A DNA stretch of 60,714 bases, taken from the IMG/VR virus record IMGVR_UViG_3300010354_000094, positions 1 to 60,714 of that record; one strand, given 5' to 3'. The DNA is from a virus. Each line of letters starts with the position of its first letter. Within the stretch, counting starts at the first letter, position 1. Of this stretch, positions 53,052-60,421 are shown one piece after another. The notes under the pieces were generated by a model that saw only the letters and a program-made list of their open reading frames with translations, searched no databases and was not told the DNA's origin. The position numbers and the translations under genes are program-made.

Positions 53052-53441
53052 TTAAAATTTAATAAAACAGCCGTTTTCTCCATCTTCACTTACTTCAATC
53101 CAAATCTCACGATTTGGATATCTTGCGGTGATTTCAGCATGGAGGTTTTCTGAAATCATCTCGCAGGATTTATAGTTTAGCTGAAGTGTGCCTTCGTTGT
53201 AAAGCTTTTCCAGCCAACGTTTGAATTGTATAAACTCGATGTCACGATCGTCGTGAAAAACTTCAATATAAACCTTAAAGTGAAAAATATGCCTATGAGG
53301 AGTACCTAAAAAACTGACATCGTACTCATCACCTGTTTTAAGTTTAGGATCAGTGGCAGCTGCCGGATACATGTGAATGCCTTCTTTACGGAAAGTTACC
53401 CAAATCATTTTTTTGGGTCTCACATCTTGTTTGATAATCAT
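53052..53441 (-). CDS. queD: QueD-like 6-carboxytetrahydropterin synthase family protein
   Basis: 129 residues, typical for the 6-PTPS/QueD fold. Candidate zinc histidines are H23 and the HRHIFH segment (49-54, in place of HGHxY); candidate catalytic C93 precedes ISENLHAEI, which aligns with the family TAENLA motif, and VSEDGENGCF is at the end, where VxExxxxxAxY is usual. QueD makes 6-carboxytetrahydropterin from dihydroneopterin triphosphate, linking FolE to QueE. The motifs are divergent, so chemistry may differ. It overlaps the next gene by 4 nt. Confidence 0.6.
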   Translation of the reverse strand: MIIKQDVRPKKMIWVTFRKEGIHMYPAAATDPKLKTGDEYDVSFLGTPHRHIFHFKVYIEVFHDDRDIEFIQFKRWLEKLYNEGTLQLNYKSCEMISENLHAEITARYPNREIWIEVSEDGENGCFIKF

Positions 53442-53950
53442 TTGATAATCTCGTCGTTTTTATATTGTGACCAGTCTGTGAATTTACTACGATCCATTAG
53501 TGTATGTAGACTGTGGGACCATACACCGGGATTAGTTGCCTTAAAATCTTTATCGTCGATTTTAAGCATTGTATTATAATTCCAAAGTTTAATATATGGA
53601 ATTGGTACTCGAATTTGCGGAATAAAATTATCGTGCTCGCAAAGACCTCCTTCGTGAAATTCTTCAACAGCACTGATAGGAATGTCTAGACTGCATAGAT
53701 AATCTTTGTCTAGAAAGTATTGTATCATACTTTCCCAACGTTGCCAATCTAAATTATCTTTTGGATTAAAACTATGATTAGCACCAAAAAAGATATGTTT
53801 ACGATTTTCTAATCTGCTTACGATTTCGTCATAACCTTGAATACCTACTACAAATAATGTATCCATTCCGTAGGCAGGAGTATGCTCAACTTCTTTACCA
53901 AAAAAGAAATTGATATCGTTAATATTTCCTGTTGAATAATCGCGTTTCAT
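53438..53950 (-). CDS. Unknown protein linked to the deazaguanine genes
   Basis: 170 residues, not recognised. Mixed alpha/beta with HIFFGANHSFNPKDNLDWQR (52-71), DYLCSLDIPISAVEEFHEGG (83-102) and PQIRVPIPYIKLWNYNTMLK (111-130). Several conserved-looking His, Asp, Glu and Cys residues could form an active site. It has its own sigma-70-type promoter, is translationally coupled to the queD-like gene, and directly follows the dpdA-like gene. That placement suggests a step in making or using the modified base; this is inference. Confidence 0.5.
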   Translation of the reverse strand: MKRDYSTGNINDINFFFGKEVEHTPAYGMDTLFVVGIQGYDEIVSRLENRKHIFFGANHSFNPKDNLDWQRWESMIQYFLDKDYLCSLDIPISAVEEFHEGGLCEHDNFIPQIRVPIPYIKLWNYNTMLKIDDKDFKATNPGVWSHSLHTLMDRSKFTDWSQYKNDEIIK

Positions 53951-53956
53951 ATGTAT

Positions 53957-53985
53957 AGTTTATAATAAAATTATTCTACTGTCAA
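53957..53985 (-). promoter_or_regulatory. Sigma-70-type promoter inside the end of the dpdA-like gene
   Basis: Minus strand: exact TTGACA (53985-53980), 17-bp spacer, TAAACT (53962-53957). The -35 box is part of the last codons of the dpdA-like gene. It would drive the 170-residue unknown and the queD-like gene. Confidence 0.65.
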
Positions 53986-55527
53986 GCTTTCTTCGAGGTT
54001 TCTGAGTTCATCATCGTCCGGATTGGCTAAATCAATTTCATCCTGATGAGTGATTTCTTCAACTTCGAACAATGAAGTGAATTTATTTTGAGCAGGGCCG
54101 CCTTGTAATCGAGCACCCTCTAAACTACGTAAGAATGGTAATGCTTGCTCAATCATGTCAAACGCTTCTGACTTGTTTTTAGTATTGAATAGATCTTCAA
54201 CAAAGTTGGCAAAATAAAGAACATTCCTAGGTACCCAATCTGAGTACTCATCGCTCATATCTTGAGCTTTTACCTTTTTCCAATGACGCCAATTAATTTT
54301 GCCTTTGGTTTTGGCAATTTCAATATCCATTAATTGTTGAGCACGTTGAACCGCAACAATATGACAGTAGACATTATGTCCCATCATTAGAGCATAGGCA
54401 AAGCTATCCCATGATGTCTTTCCTTCTTTTCCAATTTTATTCAGCATGCCTGGTGCATAATGACATATATCTCCTAAGGTCATTCTTCTACCGATTTCGC
54501 TTTCGAAGGGAAACGGGATGTCGGACTTTGCAAGTGCTTTGTTATCTGGTGCTTTGTCCATAATAACGCTCCACCTTTTGGGAGTGTGGACTGCGTTGGT
54601 GTAGACAAGTCCGTGGGCCGTTGCGATAAACGGTGAGGCGCAGTCAAAAGATATGGTAATTTCTTCATTAATATGTTTCCTAATTTCCCGTTGAATTAAA
54701 GTTAAGTAACAACTCCAGTCTAACTGAGCGGTGCCCAGGAAGTGGATCCAATTTTTGCCTTTCAGCAAACCATCTTCACGCAAGGTCATTAGACGCTTAA
54801 GTGTAATATCCATTTTACACATATTAGCACCACCAAAGGCCCACCCTTCTGCTTCATTACCTGCATAAGGTCCTTTAGGATCGCTAAATTCTTTTACACC
54901 TTGATACCATTGTTCAGCAGTATCCCAATCGCTACCTTGTAAAACGTTAAGCCACTTAGTTTGGCCTAAACGATTTTTAAGGAAGTAGTCATTATTAAAT
55001 CTTGTTTTGTCTAGACAATCTTCAAATGTTTTTAGACCAGTCTTTGGACTATGAATGTGATCGCAGGCCCAAGTTGGAACGTCTAACATCATAGACCAAT
55101 CAGCAGTTAGTTCCAACCACTCAAGAATTTTTTGACGAGTTTTATTTGCTTCGGCACCTTCAAAATTAAGCCAGTCGAATTTAAGAACACCTTTACCAAT
55201 TTGGTATCCTCCTGAGTCGCCTAAAATCATTGTGTTATTACGATCACGTTGTTGGATCATAGACTCTTGTATTAAACTTTTATTCAAGTCTAACTGTGCA
55301 TGACCTGCAGAGTAAAGACCGTATTTGTAAGTAAAATATCCTTGTTCGGGGTTGAGGAAGTTCATTCCTTCAATGCCTCGATCAAATCCTGCAGGAATTC
55401 GACCCGTAGATACAAATTCTTCTAAGCGTTGTTTAGCAATATAAGTGCTATAAAAAGAACTGATAGCTGGCAAATATACAGCATAGTCTTTTTGTAATGG
55501 TGTTAGGTTAACTGGTGGTCTGTTCAT
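53971..55527 (-). CDS. dpdA: DpdA-like DNA/tRNA-guanine transglycosylase
   Basis: 518 residues with a TGT-type TIM barrel. LGDSGGYQIGKG (D104) matches the TGT motif DSGGFQ; MMLDVP (D149) matches the substrate-binding Asp loop; ISFDCASPFIATAHG (D295) matches the nucleophile loop DCVLPTRxGRNG. The CxCxxC zinc site of bacterial TGTs was not found. The phage DpdA family exchanges guanine in DNA for a 7-deazaguanine, protecting DNA from host restriction. queE, folE and a queD-like gene nearby, and the lack of tRNA-type zinc ligands, favour DNA as substrate. It overlaps its upstream gene by 20 nt. Confidence 0.85.
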   Translation of the reverse strand: MNRPPVNLTPLQKDYAVYLPAISSFYSTYIAKQRLEEFVSTGRIPAGFDRGIEGMNFLNPEQGYFTYKYGLYSAGHAQLDLNKSLIQESMIQQRDRNNTMILGDSGGYQIGKGVLKFDWLNFEGAEANKTRQKILEWLELTADWSMMLDVPTWACDHIHSPKTGLKTFEDCLDKTRFNNDYFLKNRLGQTKWLNVLQGSDWDTAEQWYQGVKEFSDPKGPYAGNEAEGWAFGGANMCKMDITLKRLMTLREDGLLKGKNWIHFLGTAQLDWSCYLTLIQREIRKHINEEITISFDCASPFIATAHGLVYTNAVHTPKRWSVIMDKAPDNKALAKSDIPFPFESEIGRRMTLGDICHYAPGMLNKIGKEGKTSWDSFAYALMMGHNVYCHIVAVQRAQQLMDIEIAKTKGKINWRHWKKVKAQDMSDEYSDWVPRNVLYFANFVEDLFNTKNKSEAFDMIEQALPFLRSLEGARLQGGPAQNKFTSLFEVEEITHQDEIDLANPDDDELRNLEESLTVE

Positions 55528-55864
55528 CTTTACTCAATATAATCGTTGTTTTTAATTGTTCTTCTGCTCTGCGTAAATTTTCTACAGCGGCTTGAATAGC
55601 AGGATGTTCTTTTGACAATTTTTCAAGCTCTTGTTCTTCTCTTTGTTTTTGAATAGCCCATGTTAGAGCACGTTCGGCATCGGGTGAAAGGTTAATATTA
55701 GCACTTCCGGAACAAGTAAGCCAACTGTTTCCGTCATAGACTTCTACCCTTCCGCCACTGTGATAACGTAGCATACCAGCCGCAGGCTGACTGGTATTGT
55801 TATAGTACGTTTGTGCGTTATGACCGACAGTAAGATACTGTCCACCCATTATGTTTGTAATCAT
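55508..55864 (-). CDS. Hypothetical protein between clamp and dpdA-like gene
   Basis: 118 residues. The N-terminal half is beta-like and resembles virion or fibre sequences (AAGMLRYHSGGRVEVYDGNS, 28-47). The C-terminal half is a charged helix (AERALTWAIQKQREEQELEK). Similar small proteins occur in marine T4-like phages without assigned function. It overlaps gene 45 by 4 nt and the dpdA-like gene by 20 nt; start at codon 6 is also possible. Confidence 0.55.
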   Translation of the reverse strand: MITNIMGGQYLTVGHNAQTYYNNTSQPAAGMLRYHSGGRVEVYDGNSWLTCSGSANINLSPDAERALTWAIQKQREEQELEKLSKEHPAIQAAVENLRRAEEQLKTTIILSKDEQTTS

Positions 55865-56595
55865 GCCTGTGCTGGAATAATATATTTGTAAACTGCTAAA
55901 CCGCTATCTAAAGTAATCATCATAGCGCCTTCATTGCTAAAACTTACTTTGGTGTTATTAGCATCAGATGATTTTAGAATACTAAGGACAGAGGCCACAG
56001 GCCATGCCCATGCTTTATTTAGGTTTCCTGAGATATTAGTAGCAAAAACAAATTCTCCGCCGTGTGTACTAGCATCGCCGAAGGTGAACTTTAAGTTACC
56101 GTTGTCTGTCTTGGCAACAAAAGTTGCATGTTCAGAATTAGCACCTGCTTGAAAGCTAAATCTCTGAATAGATTGCAAACTAGGGCTTACTTCAACGTCC
56201 CATTTAACACCTTTAAATTTATATGATTTAAGTTTTTCATTTATGATTTCAGTGTTCATAAACTTATAATCATTCTTAAAATCCCCGTCCTTATTTTCAA
56301 AGTGTATGCCTACTGGGATCACTTCACCGTTTCGATTTGAAGTAACGATGTCGATCTTAGCGTTGTCTTTATATTCGGTTCCGTCTAAGAGATATTTTAA
56401 TTTGTTCAATTGAGGCATACCAAAAACACCGACCATTTCTGGATAAGGGTTTGTTGTCTCTGCGGTCATAATAACTGAACGATCGTCTGCCATTGAATCG
56501 ATATTAGTTTTTGTATCAGTACCTGTAACTTTTACAATATTTAAAAATCCAAGATTGTGTGTGTGGCTAACGATGTCTTGTAGAATGTCTTTCAT
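55861..56595 (-). CDS. 45: Sliding clamp gp45
   Basis: 244 residues (T4 gp45 has 228). The T4-type clamp is recognised by GVFGMPQLNKLKYLLDG (57-73), ATFVAKTDNGNLKFTFGDAS (157-176) and the hydrophobic end AVYKYIIPAQA. It holds polymerase on DNA and, in T4, also activates late transcription with gp55 and gp33. Own sigma-70-type promoter and ribosome site (AAAAGGAA). Clamp loader genes 44/62 are not in the window. Confidence 0.85.
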   Translation of the reverse strand: MKDILQDIVSHTHNLGFLNIVKVTGTDTKTNIDSMADDRSVIMTAETTNPYPEMVGVFGMPQLNKLKYLLDGTEYKDNAKIDIVTSNRNGEVIPVGIHFENKDGDFKNDYKFMNTEIINEKLKSYKFKGVKWDVEVSPSLQSIQRFSFQAGANSEHATFVAKTDNGNLKFTFGDASTHGGEFVFATNISGNLNKAWAWPVASVLSILKSSDANNTKVSFSNEGAMMITLDSGLAVYKYIIPAQA

Positions 56596-56612
56596 GTTTG
56601 TTCCTTTTAATA

Positions 56613-56641
56613 AGTTTATTTAGAAAATTGATCAATGTCAA
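56613..56641 (-). promoter_or_regulatory. Sigma-70-type promoter for gene 45
   Basis: Minus strand: exact TTGACA (56641-56636), 17-bp spacer, TAAACT (56618-56613). A TAAATA hexamer overlaps the -10 region and could add late expression. Confidence 0.7.
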
Positions 56642-56649
56642 ATAATTTT

Positions 56650-59319
56650 TTATTCAAAGCTGAATAATGAGCTGAATGTGTTTTCTTGTGTGGTAGATTC
56701 CAAATCCCACTCAAGTACTCCTATAAGGTTATCTAATTTATTGTTAATAATGGTTGCTTCCATTTCACTATGATTGAAAGGTAGTTCCTGAAACCATTTA
56801 GGCAATCTAAGTTCGTCTGTAGGATAAGCCACAGACGTATAACCTAAAGGATTGTCTTTGAGTTTACAAACAATAACTTTCATTCCGTCAACAATACCCA
56901 TAGAATATTTGTCAGAATTAAGTCGCTTTAGTGTATTCCAATTGATACTTGCTCTAACATGTCCTGGCATATTGGCTTTACCACTTTTGACTTCTTTGGC
57001 CTGATATTCTGTAATGTTATTTGCTCTTTTAGGAGATCCTTTCTCCCAGCCCGGCCTTGCTTTAAATTCTGTACGGAATTCACTTATACGTTCTAGAACT
57101 TGTTTTTCCTCGGCACCGTTTAGCACCATAGTTAAAATCTCTTCTAAAAACTTTTGCATAAATTCCGGAGTATCGGACCTTTTTAGATCTAGGCCCATAG
57201 CCTTAATCTTTCCAGGCTTACCTTCGATATCTGTACGCTTTCCTTCTTTATCATAGTAAAGAACAGCATATCTTTTCTTGGTAATGAACAGTCCTTTACT
57301 AGCAACAATTTCTCTACCAGCCTTAATAACTTCACCGCGACTCTTAGGACAATGGAATGCGTCTAGCATAAATTGACTGAAAGTAGAATTTACTTCTCCT
57401 GCAATAGTATCATACAACTGTATCACAGTATCTTTATCCCAAGGAACTAGTCCTTTAGAAATATCTGTCTTAAGTGTAGAATATGCTGAGAAATATGCAG
57501 AGTCGGTATCACCGTATATAATTGACTTTCCTACGTGATTATATTCTCCAGTTATTACTTCATTAATTTTACTAGCCATGTGTTTGGCAATTTGGCGTCC
57601 TGTAAGTGTGGTGCTTTGACCGATACGATTATCGAAAAACCTACAACCAGCATTAAGAATAGCACCATATAAGCTATTAAGGTTAATCTTTTTAACCAAT
57701 TGACGTTTATCCCAATATTCTTCTTCAATTTTATTCTCCGCTTTAATAGCATCCTTTAATTTGGCCTGCATTTCCTTACGTTCTTTATACCATCTCGCTA
57801 ACAGACCGGGAATAATTCCCTCGAATTCATATGTAAAAATAGTGCCATTGGCTGACAGCATCCATGGTTTACTGCTGTTAAAAATAAGTTCATATATTTC
57901 AGCACCACTCATTATTGTAGTTTCGCCGTTTTCCCAATCAACGGTTATATCGCTTGCCCTATTTTGACTCATTACGAAATCATATTCTAGACTACCAAAT
58001 CGACCTTCCCATGCAGCCGCAAAACTTTTTCCTTTGGACATTTCTCCTTCTATATACGTTTTTGTGTAGTCCTGTCTTAATTGTCCTATAATAGTTTCAG
58101 GACCCATGTTCAGCGCCCTAATAACACTGGGATATAGACTGTTAATGTCCATACTTCCAATCCAATCATGGAGTCCTTTCTTAGGATACGCAACATAGGC
58201 GCCAGCGGCTTGTGTATCGATATTTTCATCGCGTCTTGGTCTGCTAGGTACAATTAAACCTCTATGATGCGCTTCGTTAACAATGGCCTGCTCTGTAACA
58301 GCTACAGCGCCCATTGTAGTCTGTAACAGAACAGTATTTTCATGGGCGATTGTATTAGCTAGATCGATAAACTTTAATTTACGGTCTAATTTATTAAGTA
58401 ACGCACAGTCTTGTCTATTATATTCAATAAACTTTCTAAAGTCATTATTGTAAAGTTGGTCAAGTGTGCCTTCGTAAACAGTTTTACTTTCGCCTATCTC
58501 CATTTCTCCGATGGCGTCAAGTCTGTAAGTATGACGTTCTTCATAGGTATACTTTCTGTACAGCTCAAGGCTATCAAGGTGGACACGACCAATAAGGTCA
58601 TAAGTAACGGCCTGTTTCCCATATTTTTCATACTCTCGTTTTTTAGGCAATTGATCCCATAAGCAGAAGCGTCTAGTATCTTCTTTACTGAGAACTTTAA
58701 TAACCCGATTCACAGTGTATGGAATATCAAAACCCTCTGAATTCCATCCGCTGAGCACATCTGCATCTTCAATAAGATTTAAGAATGTGTCTAGCATTTC
58801 TGCTTCTGATTCGAATAATATAGTATTAGGGAAATCTTTAACCTGCTCTTTAGCTTGTTCCATACTCAGTGTTTTAGGAGGAATAGCCAAACAGACTAGT
58901 GTATCTAACCATTGCAAATGAACTGCTATGGCAGTGATAGGCATAAACGCATCATCAGGACTAGCATAACCTCTTTCAGGGTCAAAATCTACCTCGATGT
59001 CAAAAAATGCTACATTTAGTTTTGGGGCATCTTTGCCTAAATAGTTTTCTTCTAGGGTACGGAAGACTACGTTAATATCGCTTTCATATAATTTATGATT
59101 GCTGTGGATTCTAAGTTCTTTTTGAAAGTCTTTAAAATTTTTGCATACTACCCTAGAAAGATTTTCTCCATATATGGATTTGTACTTTCCTTTTTGATCT
59201 GGATAATAAAATAAGTGCTTTGCGGGATATTCTTGATATAAGCGACCTTTTTTAGGGTCTCGCTCTACAATTTTGACAATGTCATTATCACGGTCCCAAA
59301 TGCCGTCAACATAACTCAT
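56650..59319 (-). CDS. 43: Family B DNA polymerase gp43
   Basis: 889 residues (T4 gp43 has 898). The 3'-5' exonuclease starts with FFDIEV (D107, E109). Polymerase motif A DINSLYPSVIRAL lies near 395, motif B KKINLNSLYG near 545, and motif C YGDTDSAYF near 600. The C-terminus ENTFSSLFSF fits the clamp-binding tail of T4-like polymerases. Translation starts after a strong GAGGAG that touches a pair of hairpins, pointing to autogenous control as in T4. It would also copy DNA carrying the modified base. Confidence 0.97.
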   Translation of the reverse strand: MSYVDGIWDRDNDIVKIVERDPKKGRLYQEYPAKHLFYYPDQKGKYKSIYGENLSRVVCKNFKDFQKELRIHSNHKLYESDINVVFRTLEENYLGKDAPKLNVAFFDIEVDFDPERGYASPDDAFMPITAIAVHLQWLDTLVCLAIPPKTLSMEQAKEQVKDFPNTILFESEAEMLDTFLNLIEDADVLSGWNSEGFDIPYTVNRVIKVLSKEDTRRFCLWDQLPKKREYEKYGKQAVTYDLIGRVHLDSLELYRKYTYEERHTYRLDAIGEMEIGESKTVYEGTLDQLYNNDFRKFIEYNRQDCALLNKLDRKLKFIDLANTIAHENTVLLQTTMGAVAVTEQAIVNEAHHRGLIVPSRPRRDENIDTQAAGAYVAYPKKGLHDWIGSMDINSLYPSVIRALNMGPETIIGQLRQDYTKTYIEGEMSKGKSFAAAWEGRFGSLEYDFVMSQNRASDITVDWENGETTIMSGAEIYELIFNSSKPWMLSANGTIFTYEFEGIIPGLLARWYKERKEMQAKLKDAIKAENKIEEEYWDKRQLVKKINLNSLYGAILNAGCRFFDNRIGQSTTLTGRQIAKHMASKINEVITGEYNHVGKSIIYGDTDSAYFSAYSTLKTDISKGLVPWDKDTVIQLYDTIAGEVNSTFSQFMLDAFHCPKSRGEVIKAGREIVASKGLFITKKRYAVLYYDKEGKRTDIEGKPGKIKAMGLDLKRSDTPEFMQKFLEEILTMVLNGAEEKQVLERISEFRTEFKARPGWEKGSPKRANNITEYQAKEVKSGKANMPGHVRASINWNTLKRLNSDKYSMGIVDGMKVIVCKLKDNPLGYTSVAYPTDELRLPKWFQELPFNHSEMEATIINNKLDNLIGVLEWDLESTTQENTFSSLFSFE

Positions 59320-59326
59320 TAATTTT

Positions 59327-59378
59327 CTCCTCGTGGTTTATGGCCCACTGACCTTCTTATTGCGATTTATGGCTCGCA
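59327..59378 (-). promoter_or_regulatory. Tandem hairpin operator and RBS before gene 43
   Basis: In the minus-strand RNA, hairpin 1 is UGCGA-GCCAUAAA-UCGCA (59378-59361) and hairpin 2 is GUGG-GCCAUAAA-CCAC (59348-59333). Stems differ, loops are identical 8-mers. GAGGAG (59332-59327) follows directly, 7 nt before ATG 59319. T4 gp43 represses its own mRNA through a 5-bp stem, 8-nt loop hairpin at the ribosome site. Confidence 0.75.
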
Positions 59379-59387
59379 GGACCTTTC

Positions 59388-59684
59388 TCAAAAAATATTT
59401 AGCATCCTTGCCAGTCCTACGGTATCAATTGTAGTCAGCAGTAGGTAGTTAGCCAGCATACCAAAAGATTTCCTAGTCCAAGCAGCCCAAGCATACATGG
59501 CACAGCCAGCAATCCAAATAGGATATAAAGCAAGAAGCGGTGGTTCGGGAACTGTGACTGCCATAGTAATACTGCAACCAATACTAGCAGCCCAAGCAAG
59601 CAACTCAACAATAAAGCGAATTCTATGAGACTTAAAGTCATCACGTATCCAATCGAATGTTGGTTTGAATAGATCTAATATCAT
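59388..59684 (-). CDS. Small membrane protein
   Basis: 98 residues. Three hydrophobic stretches are visible: FIVELLAWAASIGCSITMAV (24-43), LLALYPIWIAGCAMYAWAAW (49-68) and a weaker MLANYLLLTTIDTVGLARML (76-95), so it is probably an inner-membrane protein. The fold is unrecognised, with a loose resemblance to small phage membrane proteins near replication genes. It shares 1 nt with the upstream gene and its end is 68 nt before the polymerase start. Confidence 0.6.
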   Translation of the reverse strand: MILDLFKPTFDWIRDDFKSHRIRFIVELLAWAASIGCSITMAVTVPEPPLLALYPIWIAGCAMYAWAAWTRKSFGMLANYLLLTTIDTVGLARMLNIF

Positions 59685-59953
59685 TAATCCTCACGTCGGT
59701 TAGCGTGACCACTGATATCTACAATAGTTTCAAGATCATCAAATTCACGGAAAACTTGATCCCATTGATCTTTTAGAGCAATACGTATAGCTTTTCTAAT
59801 AACGCTGGGTTTTACATCTAGCTCTTCTGCCACAGCTTTAATGGTTTCATTTAGACCCTCTGTAAGGTCTTGTATTTCTTGCATTACAGTAACGCCCTCA
59901 GATACAATTTGTTTAATTTTAGCCTGTTCTGGGGCCCCGAATGATTTACTCAT
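59684..59953 (-). CDS. Small helical protein, possible DsbA-like DNA-binding protein
   Basis: 89 residues, the same length as T4 DsbA, a late double-stranded DNA-binding protein. Predicted all-helical, with VAEELDVKPSVIRKAIRIAL (41-60) resembling a helix-turn-helix. The start MSKSFGAPEQAKIKQIVSEG is typical of marine T4-like phages. DNA binding is likely, but the DsbA identity rests on length and helix pattern only. Own promoter and ribosome site (AGGAGA). Confidence 0.5.
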   Translation of the reverse strand: MSKSFGAPEQAKIKQIVSEGVTVMQEIQDLTEGLNETIKAVAEELDVKPSVIRKAIRIALKDQWDQVFREFDDLETIVDISGHANRRED

Positions 59954-59973
59954 AGTTTATCTCCTAGATTAAT

Positions 59974-60002
59974 ATTTTATGTTATGTATACTTAATTGTC
60001 AA
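59974..60002 (-). promoter_or_regulatory. Sigma-70-type promoter for the DsbA-like/membrane gene pair
   Basis: Minus strand: exact TTGACA (60002-59997), 17-bp spacer, TAAAAT (59979-59974). The first ATG downstream is at 59953. Confidence 0.75.
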
Positions 60003-60137
60003 ATGAAATGGTTTAAATATTTTGTACGGTTGTTAAAGTGGCGGCACAGAGATCCTGGACTCAAGATTTTTCCACTTTTCTTCTTGGGGTATCAACGAAT
60101 TGGCAGACGAGCGGGCAACCTGTGGCCGTACTTTTAG
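60003..60137 (+). CDS. Candidate 44-residue ORF or structured RNA
   Basis: A plus-strand ATG frame encodes MKWFKYFVRLLKWRHRDPGL... ending GNLWPYF: basic and hydrophobic, membrane-active in appearance. It has no ribosome site and opposes its neighbours. The same stretch is GC-rich and its ends can pair (GTACGG 60024-60029 with CCGTAC 60126-60131, plus CACAG with CTGTG inside), so a structured RNA is an equal alternative. It overlaps the next gene's stop by 4 nt. Confidence 0.25.
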   Translation: MKWFKYFVRLLKWRHRDPGLKIFPLFFLGYQRIGRRAGNLWPYF

Positions 60138-60421
60138 ACTTTTTTCTCGCCTGTTAGATATGGTAAACTAAACCATAATTTAAACCATTCTGGTGTTCCG
60201 GGTCGAATATTTTTCTCTCGCATAATACAAGCATTTTCTGCCGCAGTGTGGCTAATGTTTTTATCTATATTTTCTTGTAGGGGAGGAGTGTATCCTAATC
60301 CTGCTAGGTACTGAATCTTCGCTAGTTCATAAGCAGGATCATTTGGAGGAAGTATACAATCCTCGTCTGAAGGTTTAATCAGATGTGAACTGTTTATTTT
60401 GACTTGCCGCCAGTAGTTCAT
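60134..60421 (-). CDS. Small hypothetical protein
   Basis: 95 residues, not recognised by function. Helical, with NDPAYELAKIQYLAGLGYTP (27-46) and GTPEWFKLWFSLPYLTGEKK (74-93), motifs that look conserved in marine T4-like phages. It overlaps the upstream gene by 4 nt and ends a message before the promoter at 59974. Confidence 0.5.
   Translation of the reverse strand: MNYWRQVKINSSHLIKPSDEDCILPPNDPAYELAKIQYLAGLGYTPPLQENIDKNISHTAAENACIMREKNIRPGTPEWFKLWFSLPYLTGEKKV

Noticed and set aside
53052-53441. Folate-type 6-pyruvoyl-tetrahydropterin synthase role
   Set aside because: Cannot be separated by sequence alone, but the queE and dpdA-like neighbours make QueD-type chemistry the better reading.
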